Assembly (NCBI GenBank): GCA_910575435.1
Contig: CAJTGI010000010.1
Coordinates: forward strand, 1 to 64,000
Source of the DNA: Clostridiaceae bacterium
GTDB taxonomy: Bacteria > Bacillota > Clostridia > Lachnospirales > Lachnospiraceae
Direction: 5' to 3'
DNA length: 64,000 bases
The translations under genes were made by a program, and so were the position numbers. Below, piece by piece: positions 14,452-23,158 of the stretch. The notes under the pieces were generated by a model. That model was not told the DNA's origin. It made no database searches and worked only from the letters and a program-made list of their open reading frames with translations. How positions within the stretch are numbered: position 1 is the first letter of the stretch; each line of letters starts with the position of its first letter.

Positions 14452-15213
14452 TCATCCCGGATTTTTAATCCGTCCTATCATATATGCCGCATAATCACTT
14501 GCACAATCCTCGTCCCACTCCATTGACTTGTCAGATGAATATTCATCTAATGCATGCAAGATCAAACCGTGATATTTTTCAGGAACATGATCTACTCCCC
14601 AATGCCCGCCTTCCCGCTTTGACAAAATCAGTCCGTCTTTCTTATATGCCAATACCCTGCACAAATTTAAAATAATATAAGTGGGATTTGATCTTATCTC
14701 TTCTTCCCCATTCTCAATATCACTCCAAATGCTGTCAAAATAAAATTCCTTGCCAGGCTCTTCAAAAACATCCCTTATCTCCTCGCCCCAAAGACGCTCT
14801 CCCCTGTGATAAATCATCATAATATGAGCCGCCAAATCTTCGTCTACTCCATTCATCCTCTCAACATATTCTAATGGATTTGTTTTATACCACTGTAAAT
14901 GCGCAATAGAAAAATGTAATTCAAAAGGAGTAGGATAAACAAATGGCTTGCATACGCTTTTTCTGACAATGCTTAATTCCATCCCTTTTTTCGTTGCGGA
15001 TGCATTCAATTCCACAACCATATCCATGTACTGACGCTTTATTTCATCAGGGACAACCGTATTTACCACAACCATTAAATCAATATCACTCTTCTTTTCG
15101 TGAAAGCCCCCCATCGCGGCAGATCCATGAAGATATATTCCCACTAAATTATCTCCTAAAATCTTTCGACTTCGGCATACGAAGTTTTCCGTAATATATT
15201 CTAAAAGAGTCAT
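14452..15213 (-). CDS. AadA-like nucleotidyltransferase (ANT family, DUF4111 C-terminus)
   Basis: 253 residues from ATG 15213 (GGGAGGAAACGCAT upstream). GIYLHGSAAMGGFHEKKSDI and DLMVVV form the nucleotidyltransferase GS...D-D motif. The C-terminal helical part matches DUF4111 of AadA/ANT(9)-type aminoglycoside adenylyltransferases. It would transfer AMP to a small molecule, possibly an aminoglycoside, but substrate is not readable from sequence. Its start overlaps the stop of the YhhN gene (ATGA), so the two are coupled. The frame continues upstream to 15624 without a plausible start; that part is the shadow of YhhN. Confidence 0.82.
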   Translation of the reverse strand: MTLLEYITENFVCRSRKILGDNLVGIYLHGSAAMGGFHEKKSDIDLMVVVNTVVPDEIKRQYMDMVVELNASATKKGMELSIVRKSVCKPFVYPTPFELHFSIAHLQWYKTNPLEYVERMNGVDEDLAAHIMMIYHRGERLWGEEIRDVFEEPGKEFYFDSIWSDIENGEEEIRSNPTYIILNLCRVLAYKKDGLILSKREGGHWGVDHVPEKYHGLILHALDEYSSDKSMEWDEDCASDYAAYMIGRIKNPG

Positions 15214-15815
15214 ATGCGTTTCCTCCCACTCTGGAACAGCGAACCCGCCAGGCATCCCTGCGCCAGATAATATAGCAACAAATTCATATACTGCACTCCC
15301 CTGGGCATTGCTTTTCCAAACATCCAAAAGAGAAGGACGATATCCGACAGGAGAAACAGCACCCCGCCATACGCAACCAGCACCGCCGTACTTCCCCGCT
15401 CCCGGCGACAGGGCCACAAAGACAGCGCCTTCGCCGTCATGAAAGAAATCACTGCCGCATAACCGACGAGCACAGGCAGAAGTCCATGATATGAAAAATC
15501 TCCCCAAAGCATAAGGGACAACAGAAGCCCAAATACAGCCAAGGCTACCGCAAAATCCATCCCGGACACCGCCGACACCCGGCAAAATGCCAAGGAGTAC
15601 AAGACATGGGCGGCGGAAAAGCACGCCACTCCCAATAGAAACAACATGCCCCGCTTATGATCCAGGGCCAATAGTACGTCCCCCGCCATGGAGCAAAGCA
15701 AAGCCCCAAATACTGGCAAAGAAAATTTCTCATCACCTCTATGCCGATATCGGAAATACCCCCAGCCCCCTGCCAGAACAAAAAGCAGGCTTGCCAATGC
15801 CTTTAGCGTAGCCAT
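15210..15815 (-). CDS. YhhN family membrane protein (lysoplasmalogenase-like)
   Basis: 201 residues, about eight membrane segments. YhhN landmarks are LLCSMAGDVLLALD, FSAAHVLYSLAF, SFMTAKAL and GGVLFLLSDIVLLFW. Members hydrolyse the vinyl-ether bond of lysoplasmalogens, which fits anaerobes that make plasmalogens. I chose the ATG at 15815 (GGAAGGGG upstream) over a TTG at 15836. It overlaps the ANT gene downstream. Confidence 0.8.
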   Translation of the reverse strand: MATLKALASLLFVLAGGWGYFRYRHRGDEKFSLPVFGALLCSMAGDVLLALDHKRGMLFLLGVACFSAAHVLYSLAFCRVSAVSGMDFAVALAVFGLLLSLMLWGDFSYHGLLPVLVGYAAVISFMTAKALSLWPCRRERGSTAVLVAYGGVLFLLSDIVLLFWMFGKAMPRGVQYMNLLLYYLAQGCLAGSLFQSGRKRI

Positions 15816-16014
15816 CTTCCCGCAACCCCTTCCCAAACCGTCTTCTTATAAAAACACCTCTCTCCATTCATTTCTATGTAAACATTGCCATCCATATTAT
15901 CTTTGCGAACGCATCGTAACCATTCACAGCAACATTGCATGATATCAATGATTATTTTTACAGTTTTCGGGAATGCTATTGCAGTGAATACAATGTCATA
16001 GAAAGGAGTTCCCA

Positions 16015-16611
16015 ATGCGGATACCTCAATTTTCCCTGCCCGAAAAAACAATATACTACAACAGTAGACAAAAGATGGCTCTAGCCAGATTCCAAAATTA
16101 TATGAAACAGCTGGTACTGCAGAGCCAGGCAGAACATAAGACTTTAATATTTCTCTGCATCGGCTCCGACCGGGCAACCGGAGACTGCTTCGGGCCTCTG
16201 GTGGGAGACGCACTGTCCCAGAAGATTCCTCAGCGCATTTCCGGGGTTGCCGTCTACGGAACCCTGAAAAACCCTGTGCACGCACTGAATCTAGAGGATA
16301 CGATTCACAAAATATACCGCAGCCATTCCAACCCATACATTGTGGCCATTGATGCCTCTCTGGGCGTTCCCAGGCACATCGGCTACGTCTCACTGGGCAG
16401 GGGGCCTCTCCTGCCTGGCATCGGGGTCAAAAAAACCCTCCCCTGCATCGGGGAGGTTGCAATCACCGGCATCGTAAACACATCTGGCAACAAATGCCAT
16501 GCCATATTACAGACCACAAAACTTTCTACAGTGGTAGAATTATCAAACTTCGTTAGTACGGGAATATTGCAGTCCCTACAGTTCCACCCTTCCTTCCAAG
16601 GCACGATATAG
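16015..16611 (+). CDS. yyaC: YyaC-type spore protease-like protein
   Basis: 198 residues. FLCIGSDRATGDCFGPLVGD is the hallmark of the YyaC family, related to germination/hydrogenase-maturation protease folds. VYGTLKNPVHALNL and IDASLG are further family blocks. In Bacillus the gene is sporulation-controlled, which supports a spore-forming host. AAAGGAG precedes the ATG at 16015. The 3' end overlaps convergent recR by 36 bases. Confidence 0.85.
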   Translation: MRIPQFSLPEKTIYYNSRQKMALARFQNYMKQLVLQSQAEHKTLIFLCIGSDRATGDCFGPLVGDALSQKIPQRISGVAVYGTLKNPVHALNLEDTIHKIYRSHSNPYIVAIDASLGVPRHIGYVSLGRGPLLPGIGVKKTLPCIGEVAITGIVNTSGNKCHAILQTTKLSTVVELSNFVSTGILQSLQFHPSFQGTI

Positions 16612-17172
16612 CGTCACCTCGTCAATATACTCCAAGTCTCCTCCCGCCGGCACGCCGCTGGCGATGCGGCTCACCTTAATTCCCAAGGGCTTCACCAGCT
16701 TGCTGATATACGTGGCAGTGGTGTCCCCCTCCAGATTCTTATTGGTGGCCACGATCACTTCCTCCACATCCTGCTGCAGCCGCACCATCAATTCGCTGAG
16801 CCTGATATCCTGAGGGCCAATCCCAGCCATGGGAGATATGGCTCCATGAAGCACATGATACACTCCCTGGAACTTCCCCGTCTTTTCGTAAGCGGCCAGG
16901 TCTCTGGGATTCTCCACCACCATGATTTCCTTGTGGTTCCGCTTGGGATTGCCGCAGATGGGACAGAGTTCCTCATCCGTATAAGTACAGCACTCCCGGC
17001 AATACCGCACATTCTTCTTGGCGTTTACCATGGCATTTGACAGGCCCGCCACCTGCTCCTCCGGCATATTCAGTATATGAAACGCCAGCCGCTGGGCAGA
17101 CTTGGCCCCGATGCCGGGAAGATGGGAAAGCTGCTCCACCAGATTGCTAATCTGGGTGCTGTAAAAATCCAT
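16576..17172 (-). CDS. recR: Recombination mediator RecR
   Basis: 198 residues, full length. HLPGIGAKSAQRLAFHIL is the helix-hairpin-helix, CRECCTYTDEELCPIC the four-Cys zinc finger, and IMVVENPRDLAAYEKTGKFQ with GEVGGD-like TNKNLEGDTTATYI the Toprim domain. It loads RecA with RecF/RecO at gaps. The ATG overlaps the stop of ybaB (TGATG). Gene order dnaX-ybaB-recR is conserved in bacteria. Confidence 0.97.
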   Translation of the reverse strand: MDFYSTQISNLVEQLSHLPGIGAKSAQRLAFHILNMPEEQVAGLSNAMVNAKKNVRYCRECCTYTDEELCPICGNPKRNHKEIMVVENPRDLAAYEKTGKFQGVYHVLHGAISPMAGIGPQDIRLSELMVRLQQDVEEVIVATNKNLEGDTTATYISKLVKPLGIKVSRIASGVPAGGDLEYIDEVTLYRALEGRVEL

Positions 17173-17513
17173 CAGAACAGACCTCCCAGACCACCAGTCA
17201 GCTGTTCCATCATGGCACTATTTTCCTCTTCCATCTTCCGAAGCGCCTCATTGGTAGCCGCCACGATCAAGTCCTCCAGCATCTCGATATCATCGGGGTC
17301 CACCACTTCCTCAGACAATTTTACAGAGAGAACTTCCTTCTTGCCAGACACCCTGACAGTCACTGCGCCGCCCCCGGCAGTGGCTTCCCACTCCTTGGAC
17401 TCCATCTCCTTGGACTTCTCCTCCATCTGGCGCTGCATCTTCTGCGCCTGCTTCATCAGATTATTCATATTCCCAGGCATTGCTCCGCCGGGAAATCCAC
17501 CTCTCTTTGCCAT
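17172..17513 (-). CDS. ybaB: YbaB/EbfC nucleoid-associated protein
   Basis: 113 residues: a Gly/Met-rich N-terminus, [20 protein letters not shown], then the conserved core [20 protein letters not shown] and [20 protein letters not shown]. It forms dimeric tweezers that bind DNA. It lies between dnaX and recR in the usual order. Confidence 0.95.
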   Translation of the reverse strand: MAKRGGFPGGAMPGNMNNLMKQAQKMQRQMEEKSKEMESKEWEATAGGGAVTVRVSGKKEVLSVKLSEEVVDPDDIEMLEDLIVAATNEALRKMEEENSAMMEQLTGGLGGLF

Positions 17514-17560
17514 TTCCTCTTTCCTTTCTTAACAATTTCTAATTATTATACATTTTTTCG

Positions 17561-19150
17561 CTAATCCTCCACCTCTATATCAAAATGAATCATACTGGCA
17601 ATATCTCCATACTCATCGTCCACCGTCTGGCTCACCGTGCGAGTTTCCAGCGTCACATCCCGCCCCATCACATTGCCAATGACAGTCTTCAGATTCTCCA
17701 GCTCCATGCCATCATTCTGCAAGAAAAAGTCTTCATCATGCTTATTCACAAACTGTAGAACCAAAGTTCCCTGCTCCGAGAGAACCTTCTTTGCCAGATT
17801 GAGATACGTCTCCCCCGGCTGTCCATACTGCACGGCAATCTTATGCCACTGCTGCAGCACCTCTTTCATTTCCTCCGGCAAGGCCTTGGGCAGAACTTTT
17901 GGCTTGTCCGGCAGGGTTTCCTTTCCTCCCCCCTGACCCGAGACAGGTTTTTCTACTTCTGTAGAATCCTCCCCATTTCCCACGACTACGCCTTTCTCTA
18001 TCTGCCGTTCCAAAGCCTCTATCCTGCTTTTCAGGGTAGAGATATCCTGCACGGCATCCATCTGGGGCCTGCACAGCTTAATCAGAGTCACCTCTGTCAG
18101 CACCCTCTTTTGGGAAGAATAGCGCATCTGAGCCGTCAGTTCTGATAAGATGCGAATATATCGAATCAGGACATCCGCGTCAGCCATCTTCCCCTCTTCC
18201 AGCATCTGACCCAGCTGTTCCTTAGACACATCCAGCAAATCCCCCCCCTGCAAAGAAGCGTCAATTAACAGCAACCCCCTGAGATACCATATGAACTCGC
18301 TAATAAATTGTCCCAAATCCCTTCCCTGCATCATCATCTCATCAATCAGCTGGATGCAGGACACCACGTCGCCCTGCACGATATTTCGAAACATCTGGCT
18401 ATAGACGCTGGTATCCACTGCCCCCAGCACATCCAGTGCCTTTTCATAGGTCAGTTCCTGCCCCAGGTAGAAGGCGATGCACTGGTCCAATAAACTCAGG
18501 GCATCTCGCATGGAGCCATCCGCCATCTTGGCGATATACCGCAGAGCCTTCTCCTCCGCCTGCACCTGCTCCCTGTCCACCAGTTCCCGCAGCCTTCCCG
18601 CAATGGTATCAATGGTAATCCTGCGAAAATCATATCGCTGGCACCGTGAATGAATGGTAATGGGAATCTTGTGGGGTTCCGTGGTTGCCAGAATAAACAT
18701 CACATAGGATGGCGGCTCTTCCAAAGTCTTAAGCAGCGCGTTAAATGCACCTGTAGACAGCATATGTACCTCGTCAATAATGTAGACCTTATACTTTCCC
18801 TCAGCCGGAGAATACTGCACTTCCTCTATGATTTCCCGGATATTTGCCACGCCATTATTGGATGCCGCATCAATCTCAATTACATTCATAGACGTCTGCC
18901 GATTGATTTTCTGACAGATCTCGCACTCATTGCAGGGATTCCCCTCCACCGGGCGCATGCAATTCACCGCCTTTGCCAGAATCTTGGCAATGGTGGTTTT
19001 TCCCGTGCCCCTAGTGCCGCAGAACAAATAGGCATGACCTATGCGCTCTGTCTGAATCTGGTTCCGCAGGGTGGTGACAATATGTTCCTGCCCCTTCACC
19101 TCGTCAAACTCCCCCGGACGGAATTTCCGATACAACGCCGTATAAGCCAT
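17561..19150 (-). CDS. dnaX: DNA polymerase III subunits gamma/tau
   Basis: 529 residues. FCGTRGTGKTTIAKILAKA is the Walker A, CNECEICQKI part of the zinc module, and VYIIDEVHMLSTGAFNALLK the DExx box; LATTEPHKIPITIHSRCQRY is sensor 1. The clamp-loader core ends near residue 370 and the tau tail runs to 529. No obvious dnaX-type frameshift site is needed. GGAGGCAGAAGGC precedes the ATG. In this window pfk lies upstream in the same direction, and no SRP RNA was seen between them. Confidence 0.97.
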   Translation of the reverse strand: MAYTALYRKFRPGEFDEVKGQEHIVTTLRNQIQTERIGHAYLFCGTRGTGKTTIAKILAKAVNCMRPVEGNPCNECEICQKINRQTSMNVIEIDAASNNGVANIREIIEEVQYSPAEGKYKVYIIDEVHMLSTGAFNALLKTLEEPPSYVMFILATTEPHKIPITIHSRCQRYDFRRITIDTIAGRLRELVDREQVQAEEKALRYIAKMADGSMRDALSLLDQCIAFYLGQELTYEKALDVLGAVDTSVYSQMFRNIVQGDVVSCIQLIDEMMMQGRDLGQFISEFIWYLRGLLLIDASLQGGDLLDVSKEQLGQMLEEGKMADADVLIRYIRILSELTAQMRYSSQKRVLTEVTLIKLCRPQMDAVQDISTLKSRIEALERQIEKGVVVGNGEDSTEVEKPVSGQGGGKETLPDKPKVLPKALPEEMKEVLQQWHKIAVQYGQPGETYLNLAKKVLSEQGTLVLQFVNKHDEDFFLQNDGMELENLKTVIGNVMGRDVTLETRTVSQTVDDEYGDIASMIHFDIEVED

Positions 19151-19254
19151 GCCTTCTGCCTCCTAGTAATTCAAATTATATAGTACGAACCCTTTCCCAG
19201 TCCCATCTGTAACTTCAATGGAAAATCCCAGCCGTCCAGACATATCTTCTGACA

Positions 19255-20331
19255 TCAGTCGCCAAAGCAGATGCCCAGGCCCTTTGCCTCTTGGATAATC
19301 GTGGACTTGGGGTCTACCACCTTCAGCTTGCCCGCTACTTCCTCCAGGGGAACCGGAACAACCTCGCCGTCCCGCAGTCCCACCATATATCCATACTGCT
19401 CCTTGATAATCAGGCGGGCAGCAGCAGCGCCAAGGCGGCTTGAAATCACCCTGTCATAAGGGCTTGGCTCTCCCCCCCGCTGAGTATGTCCCGGCACCGT
19501 AATGCGTACCTCCTGGCCCGTGCGTTCCTGAATTTCCTGACCCACCTGATAAGAGATGGAAGGAAAAGGATTCTTCTTCCTCTTCTGCTTCAGTTCCTTC
19601 TTGGACAGCGCGGCATCCTCCTTAGAAATAGCCCCCTCGGCCACCGCCAGAATGGAGAATCTCTTGCCCTCCTTCGTGCGCTTCTCCAGAGCAGTTACCA
19701 CAGAATCAATATCGTAGGGAATCTCCGGCAGAAGTATGATGTCCGCGCCTCCCGCAATGCCCGCATGAAGGGTGAGCCATCCCACCTTGTGTCCCATCAC
19801 TTCCACGATGAACACCCGGCCATGGGATGCCGCCGTGGTGTGAATGCAGTCAATGGCGTTGGTAGCGATATTTACCGCACTCTGGAATCCAAAGGTCATA
19901 TCCGTGCCCCAGATATCGTTGTCGATTGTCTTTGGCAGCGTTACCACATTGCACCCCTCTTCCCTGAGGAGATTGGCGGTCTTATGAGTGCCATTGCCCC
20001 CCAGAATCACAAGGCAGTCCAAATTCCATTTCCTGTAATTGGACTTCATCGCCTCCACCTTGTCCAGACCGTTCTCGTCCGGATCCCTCATATACTTGAA
20101 TGGCTGCCTAGAAGTCCCGATAATGGTGCCACCCTCTGTCAGAATCCCAGAGAAATCCCTGGATTCCAGAAGTCGGTAATTTCCATAAATCAATCCCTTA
20201 TACCCCTCCAGAATACCATAGATTTCCACATCGCCGCCATAAGTCTGGTACAGCGTCTTGGCAACGCCCCGCATGGTAGCGTTCAGACTCTGGCAGTCAC
20301 CGCCGCTTGTCAAAAAACCAACTCTCTTCAT
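19255..20331 (-). CDS. pfkA: 6-phosphofructokinase, group with GGNG/PKTIDND active site
   Basis: 358 residues. KRVGFLTSGGDCQSLNATMR opens the Rossmann fold and LPKTIDNDIWGTDMTFGFQSA holds the catalytic Asp. The phosphate-donor motif is LGGNGTHKTANLL where E. coli PfkA has GGDGS, so the Mg-binding Asp103 is Asn here. Gly104 suggests ATP use, while Lys in PKTIDND is shared with pyrophosphate-using enzymes. The donor is therefore uncertain. It lies 104 bases upstream of dnaX in the same direction. Confidence 0.88.
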   Translation of the reverse strand: MKRVGFLTSGGDCQSLNATMRGVAKTLYQTYGGDVEIYGILEGYKGLIYGNYRLLESRDFSGILTEGGTIIGTSRQPFKYMRDPDENGLDKVEAMKSNYRKWNLDCLVILGGNGTHKTANLLREEGCNVVTLPKTIDNDIWGTDMTFGFQSAVNIATNAIDCIHTTAASHGRVFIVEVMGHKVGWLTLHAGIAGGADIILLPEIPYDIDSVVTALEKRTKEGKRFSILAVAEGAISKEDAALSKKELKQKRKKNPFPSISYQVGQEIQERTGQEVRITVPGHTQRGGEPSPYDRVISSRLGAAAARLIIKEQYGYMVGLRDGEVVPVPLEEVAGKLKVVDPKSTIIQEAKGLGICFGD

Positions 20332-20537
20332 CCCGCACTCCGCCTTTCTTTATAATATTTCATATGACACCCTGCAGGTTCTTCCCCCAGCAGGATCGTT
20401 TCCGTGTACAAGTGCAAAATAATATTTGTACTAGGATAATTTTACCATACCCTTTACTATTCCGCAAACGATTTCTGCCTATGCACGTTACCGCCATGTC
20501 TCGCCGTCTTCCTTCACTGCCGCCCACAGCCCGCAAT

Positions 20538-20714
20538 TTACTTTTTGCCCTTTTTTCCCATCCGCAAAAGGGAGGGCTGCTCTTCCAATTCCCGCTCCCT
20601 CTTTTTCGTATAGCCCCATTTTCTATTTGCCACCAAATATAAAATGACAGAGCCAGCCACCGCCACCAGCAGAAACACTGCCAGCATCTCCGGTGACAGA
20701 ATCATCTCTCCCAA
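20538..20714 (-). CDS. Possible small single-pass membrane protein, 58 aa
   Basis: A TTG at 20714 lies eight bases after GGAGGTG; an ATG at 20705 has GGGAG very close. The product has one hydrophobic segment (MLAVFLLVAVAGSVILYLVA) followed by a basic tail ending GKKGKK, a plausible membrane-anchored micro-protein. There is no homology I can name. The remaining gaps around it (20332-20537 and 20715-20998) hold promoter-like AT-rich sequence only. Confidence 0.4.
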   Translation of the reverse strand: MGEMILSPEMLAVFLLVAVAGSVILYLVANRKWGYTKKRERELEEQPSLLRMGKKGKK

Positions 20715-20926
20715 AACATCCACCTCCATCCATATCGCCACGAATTACCGCGGCCAGACCCCAATCTCGTAACAATAGTTTAACACAAAGCCGATACTCT
20801 TTCCATGAATCTATGACAACCCTCGTCCTTCCGCCTAATCCATGCATTATTTATGTCGTAATGTCCACGCCTGTCCAATCTTTTCTTAACTCCTCCAATC
20901 TAAATTATTAAATCTTCTTGACAAAT

Positions 20927-20986
20927 TATTACATAAATGTTACAATTCTTTTTGTTTTTATGTAACAATCATGTAACAATTATAAT
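20927..20986 (+). promoter_or_regulatory. PhoB/PhoP-like direct repeats before a -10 box
   Basis: Half-sites TATTACA (20927), TGTTACA (20938), TGTAACA (20961) and TGTAACA (20972) are spaced 11, 23 and 11 bp. The last pair occupies the -35 region of TATAAT (20981-20986), where no consensus -35 exists. This is how OmpR/PhoB-family activators bind. It precedes the M15 peptidase gene. Confidence 0.55.
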
Positions 20987-20998
20987 GAGAGGATTATT

Positions 20999-21550
20999 AT
21001 GAAAAAAATAACAGTCGTACTATCCATTTTACTCCTATGCCTATTGGCCGGGACGATGGCTTCCCCGAGGAAAGCCTCTGCCAGAGTATCCATCAGCAAA
21101 ACACGCAGACAGTGCAGCACATACCAAAAAGCAAGAAAGCATATGAAGAGAATCTCTTTCAAGGTATGGGACATCAAGGGCAGGAAGAAAGTGACAAAGA
21201 CTAAAACGATATTGATTCACAAGGCCATCGCGAAGAAGGTAAAGAAAGCCTTTCAGGCAATTTATCGCGGCAAAGAAAAATTCCCAATTCACACAGTAGG
21301 CGGATTTGAGTGGCGCGGTTCCAACCAATCCCTCCATTCCCTAGGTCTGGCCGTAGATATCAACCCCGACGAAAACTATATGGTGGATCGGGGCAAAGTC
21401 ATGGCCGGCCGCCTCTGGAAGCCCGGAAAAAACCCCTACTCTATCCCGAAAAGAGGCATCGTGGCAAAAAAGATGAAAAAATATGGCATGAAGCAATGCC
21501 TCTGGGGCAAGCGGAAGGATTACATGCACTTTTCCGTAGGCGGCTATTAA
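20999..21550 (+). CDS. Secreted M15-family D-Ala-D-Ala carboxypeptidase-like protein
   Basis: 183 residues with a signal peptide (MKKITVVLSILLLCLLAGTM, cut after ASA). The peptidase core has SLHSLGLAVDINPDENYMV, the HxxxxxxxD zinc ligands, and DYMHFSVGG, the third His. The length and motifs match M15 subfamily enzymes (VanY/endolysin like) that trim stem peptides of peptidoglycan. The upstream phased repeats suggest control by a two-component regulator. Confidence 0.82.
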   Translation: MKKITVVLSILLLCLLAGTMASPRKASARVSISKTRRQCSTYQKARKHMKRISFKVWDIKGRKKVTKTKTILIHKAIAKKVKKAFQAIYRGKEKFPIHTVGGFEWRGSNQSLHSLGLAVDINPDENYMVDRGKVMAGRLWKPGKNPYSIPKRGIVAKKMKKYGMKQCLWGKRKDYMHFSVGGY

Positions 21551-21557
21551 AAATCAG

Positions 21558-21586
21558 TTGACCGAATGAAAGATATATGGTATAAA
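21558..21586 (+). promoter_or_regulatory. Promoter of the MATE gene
   Basis: TTGACC (21558-21563), 17 bases, TATAAA (21581-21586) with TGG just upstream. Transcription would start near 21593, about 100 bases before the MATE ATG, leaving a leader that contains a terminator. Confidence 0.7.
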
Positions 21587-21637
21587 AAATACATAAAACC
21601 TTAGCAGGAGTGGATTTTTCAAGAGAAATCTTTTTTC

Positions 21638-21675
21638 GCCACGCCATTGCCCCGCGCAATGGCGTGGCTTTTTTT
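21638..21675 (+). terminator. Intrinsic terminator inside the MATE leader, candidate attenuator
   Basis: GCCACGCCATTG (21638-21649) pairs perfectly with CAATGGCGTGGC (21657-21668), followed by seven T, which run straight into AGGAGG of the MATE gene. It cannot serve the M15 gene alone because a promoter lies between. A weaker hairpin (GATTT/AAATC with T run, about 21613-21636) precedes it. Confidence 0.7.
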
Positions 21676-21690
21676 AGGAGGAACAATGCA

Positions 21691-23049
21691 ATGGAACAAT
21701 CATTCATGAAAGAACGGAATATCCTGCCCCTGGTGATTTCCATGTCCCTTCCCATGGTAATCTCCATGGCAGTCAATTCCCTGTACAATATTATTGACAG
21801 CTATTTCGTAGCCCAGATTAGCGAAAAAGCCATGACCGCCCTTGCCCTGGTCTATCCGATACAGAACGCAATCAATGCCATTGCCATCGGGTTTGGCGTG
21901 GGCATCAATGCCTGCGCCGCATTTTACCTAGGCGCTGGCCAGGAAGTCCAGGCCAGCAGAACAGCCTCATTAGGCGTGATGCTTAGTTTCGTGCACGGAA
22001 TATTGCTAATGTTTGCTTCCATCATAGGAATGCCCTTATTTTTAAGAAATTTTTCTTCCGACCAGGAAATCATTCAACTCGCATTGGCATATTCCTCTAG
22101 GGCTTTTCTATTTTCTCCCGTCATAACCATCGGGTTGTCTTTTGAGAAAATATTCCAGTCCATGGGAAACATGAAAATATCCATGTTCAGCATGATGTGC
22201 GGCTGCGTGGCCAACATCATCTTAGATCCGCTGATGATTTTCGGCATCGGCTTCTTCCCGGCCATGGGCATCGCCGGAGCCGCCTATGCCACGGGAATTG
22301 GCCAGTGCATTACCCTGGTCGCATACGTATTATTTTATGGATTCTGCCGCCCCCCGATTACAATTAAATGGAAGCATATGGGATTTGACAAGGCAGTCAT
22401 GCAAAAAATGTACGGCGTAGGCATCTCCGCTACATTAAATCTAGCATTGCCTTCCCTGCTGATTTCTGTGCTAAACGGTCTGCTTGCATCCTTTTCAGAA
22501 AAATACGTTCTCGTCCTGGGAGTCTATTACAAGCTGCAGACATTTATTTACCTCACTGCCAACGGAATTATCCAGGGCATCAGGCCGCTCATGGGATACA
22601 ACTTCGGGGCAGGGGAGTATGGACGGGTCAGGAAAATCCACCGTACCGCACTAGCAATGAACATGGGAATCATGCTTATTGGCACACTTCTTTCATGGCT
22701 GATTCCCCAGAAGCTAATCGGAATGTTTACAGACAACGCTGACACAATCCATTCCGGTACAACGGCCCTTCATATCATTAGCCTGGGATTTATCATATCC
22801 GCCATCTCCATCACCTGCTCCGGATCTCTGGAAGGCTTGGGCAAAGGTGGCCAATCCCTGGCCATTTCCCTGATGAGATACGTGGTAATCATCATTCCGG
22901 CGGCCTATTTCTTTTGCAAGATCTTCCAGGCAAAGGGCGTATGGATCGCCTTCTGCTTTACAGAATTTATCACGGCGGGATTTGCGCTAATTATCTATGC
23001 CAAAGAACTTTCTAAAACCCAAAAAGCACAGTCCTCCCCCAATGAATAG
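21691..23049 (+). CDS. MATE family multidrug efflux protein
   Basis: 453 residues with about 12 membrane segments in two halves. PLVISMSLPMVISMAVNSLY and IIDSYFVAQISEKAMTALAL at the N-terminus, and IQGIRPLMGYNFGAGEYGRV midway, are typical MATE motifs (DinF/NorM-like branch). It exports cationic compounds with Na+ or H+. AGGAGG nine bases upstream fixes the ATG at 21691. The frame is open further upstream through the terminator to a GTG at 21610, but no good ribosome site exists there. Confidence 0.9.
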   Translation: MEQSFMKERNILPLVISMSLPMVISMAVNSLYNIIDSYFVAQISEKAMTALALVYPIQNAINAIAIGFGVGINACAAFYLGAGQEVQASRTASLGVMLSFVHGILLMFASIIGMPLFLRNFSSDQEIIQLALAYSSRAFLFSPVITIGLSFEKIFQSMGNMKISMFSMMCGCVANIILDPLMIFGIGFFPAMGIAGAAYATGIGQCITLVAYVLFYGFCRPPITIKWKHMGFDKAVMQKMYGVGISATLNLALPSLLISVLNGLLASFSEKYVLVLGVYYKLQTFIYLTANGIIQGIRPLMGYNFGAGEYGRVRKIHRTALAMNMGIMLIGTLLSWLIPQKLIGMFTDNADTIHSGTTALHIISLGFIISAISITCSGSLEGLGKGGQSLAISLMRYVVIIIPAAYFFCKIFQAKGVWIAFCFTEFITAGFALIIYAKELSKTQKAQSSPNE

Positions 23050-23050
23050 A

Positions 23051-23099
23051 AAAAGCCCTGGCCGCTCTCCTTTTCCATAGAGAGCCTCCCGGGCTTTTC
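23051..23099. terminator. Bidirectional terminator between MATE and fucI genes
   Basis: AAAAGCCC and GGGCTTTT close a long hairpin whose inner part (CTCTC/GAGAG) also pairs. Runs of A and T flank both sides, so it serves both convergent genes. Confidence 0.75.
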
Positions 23100-23158
23100 T
23101 TCTATGATTTGGCACAATCCAATCAATTCACCTGGCTAAGCCGCTCATATCATGAAGC

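Noticed and set aside
15214-15624. N-terminal extension of the ANT gene
   Set aside because: This part is out of frame with, and entirely inside, the YhhN gene; a strong ribosome site sets the start at 15213.
19151-19254. SRP RNA upstream of dnaX as in Bacillus
   Set aside because: The gap is only about 100 bases and has no GGAA-tetraloop domain or other SRP Alu/S signature.
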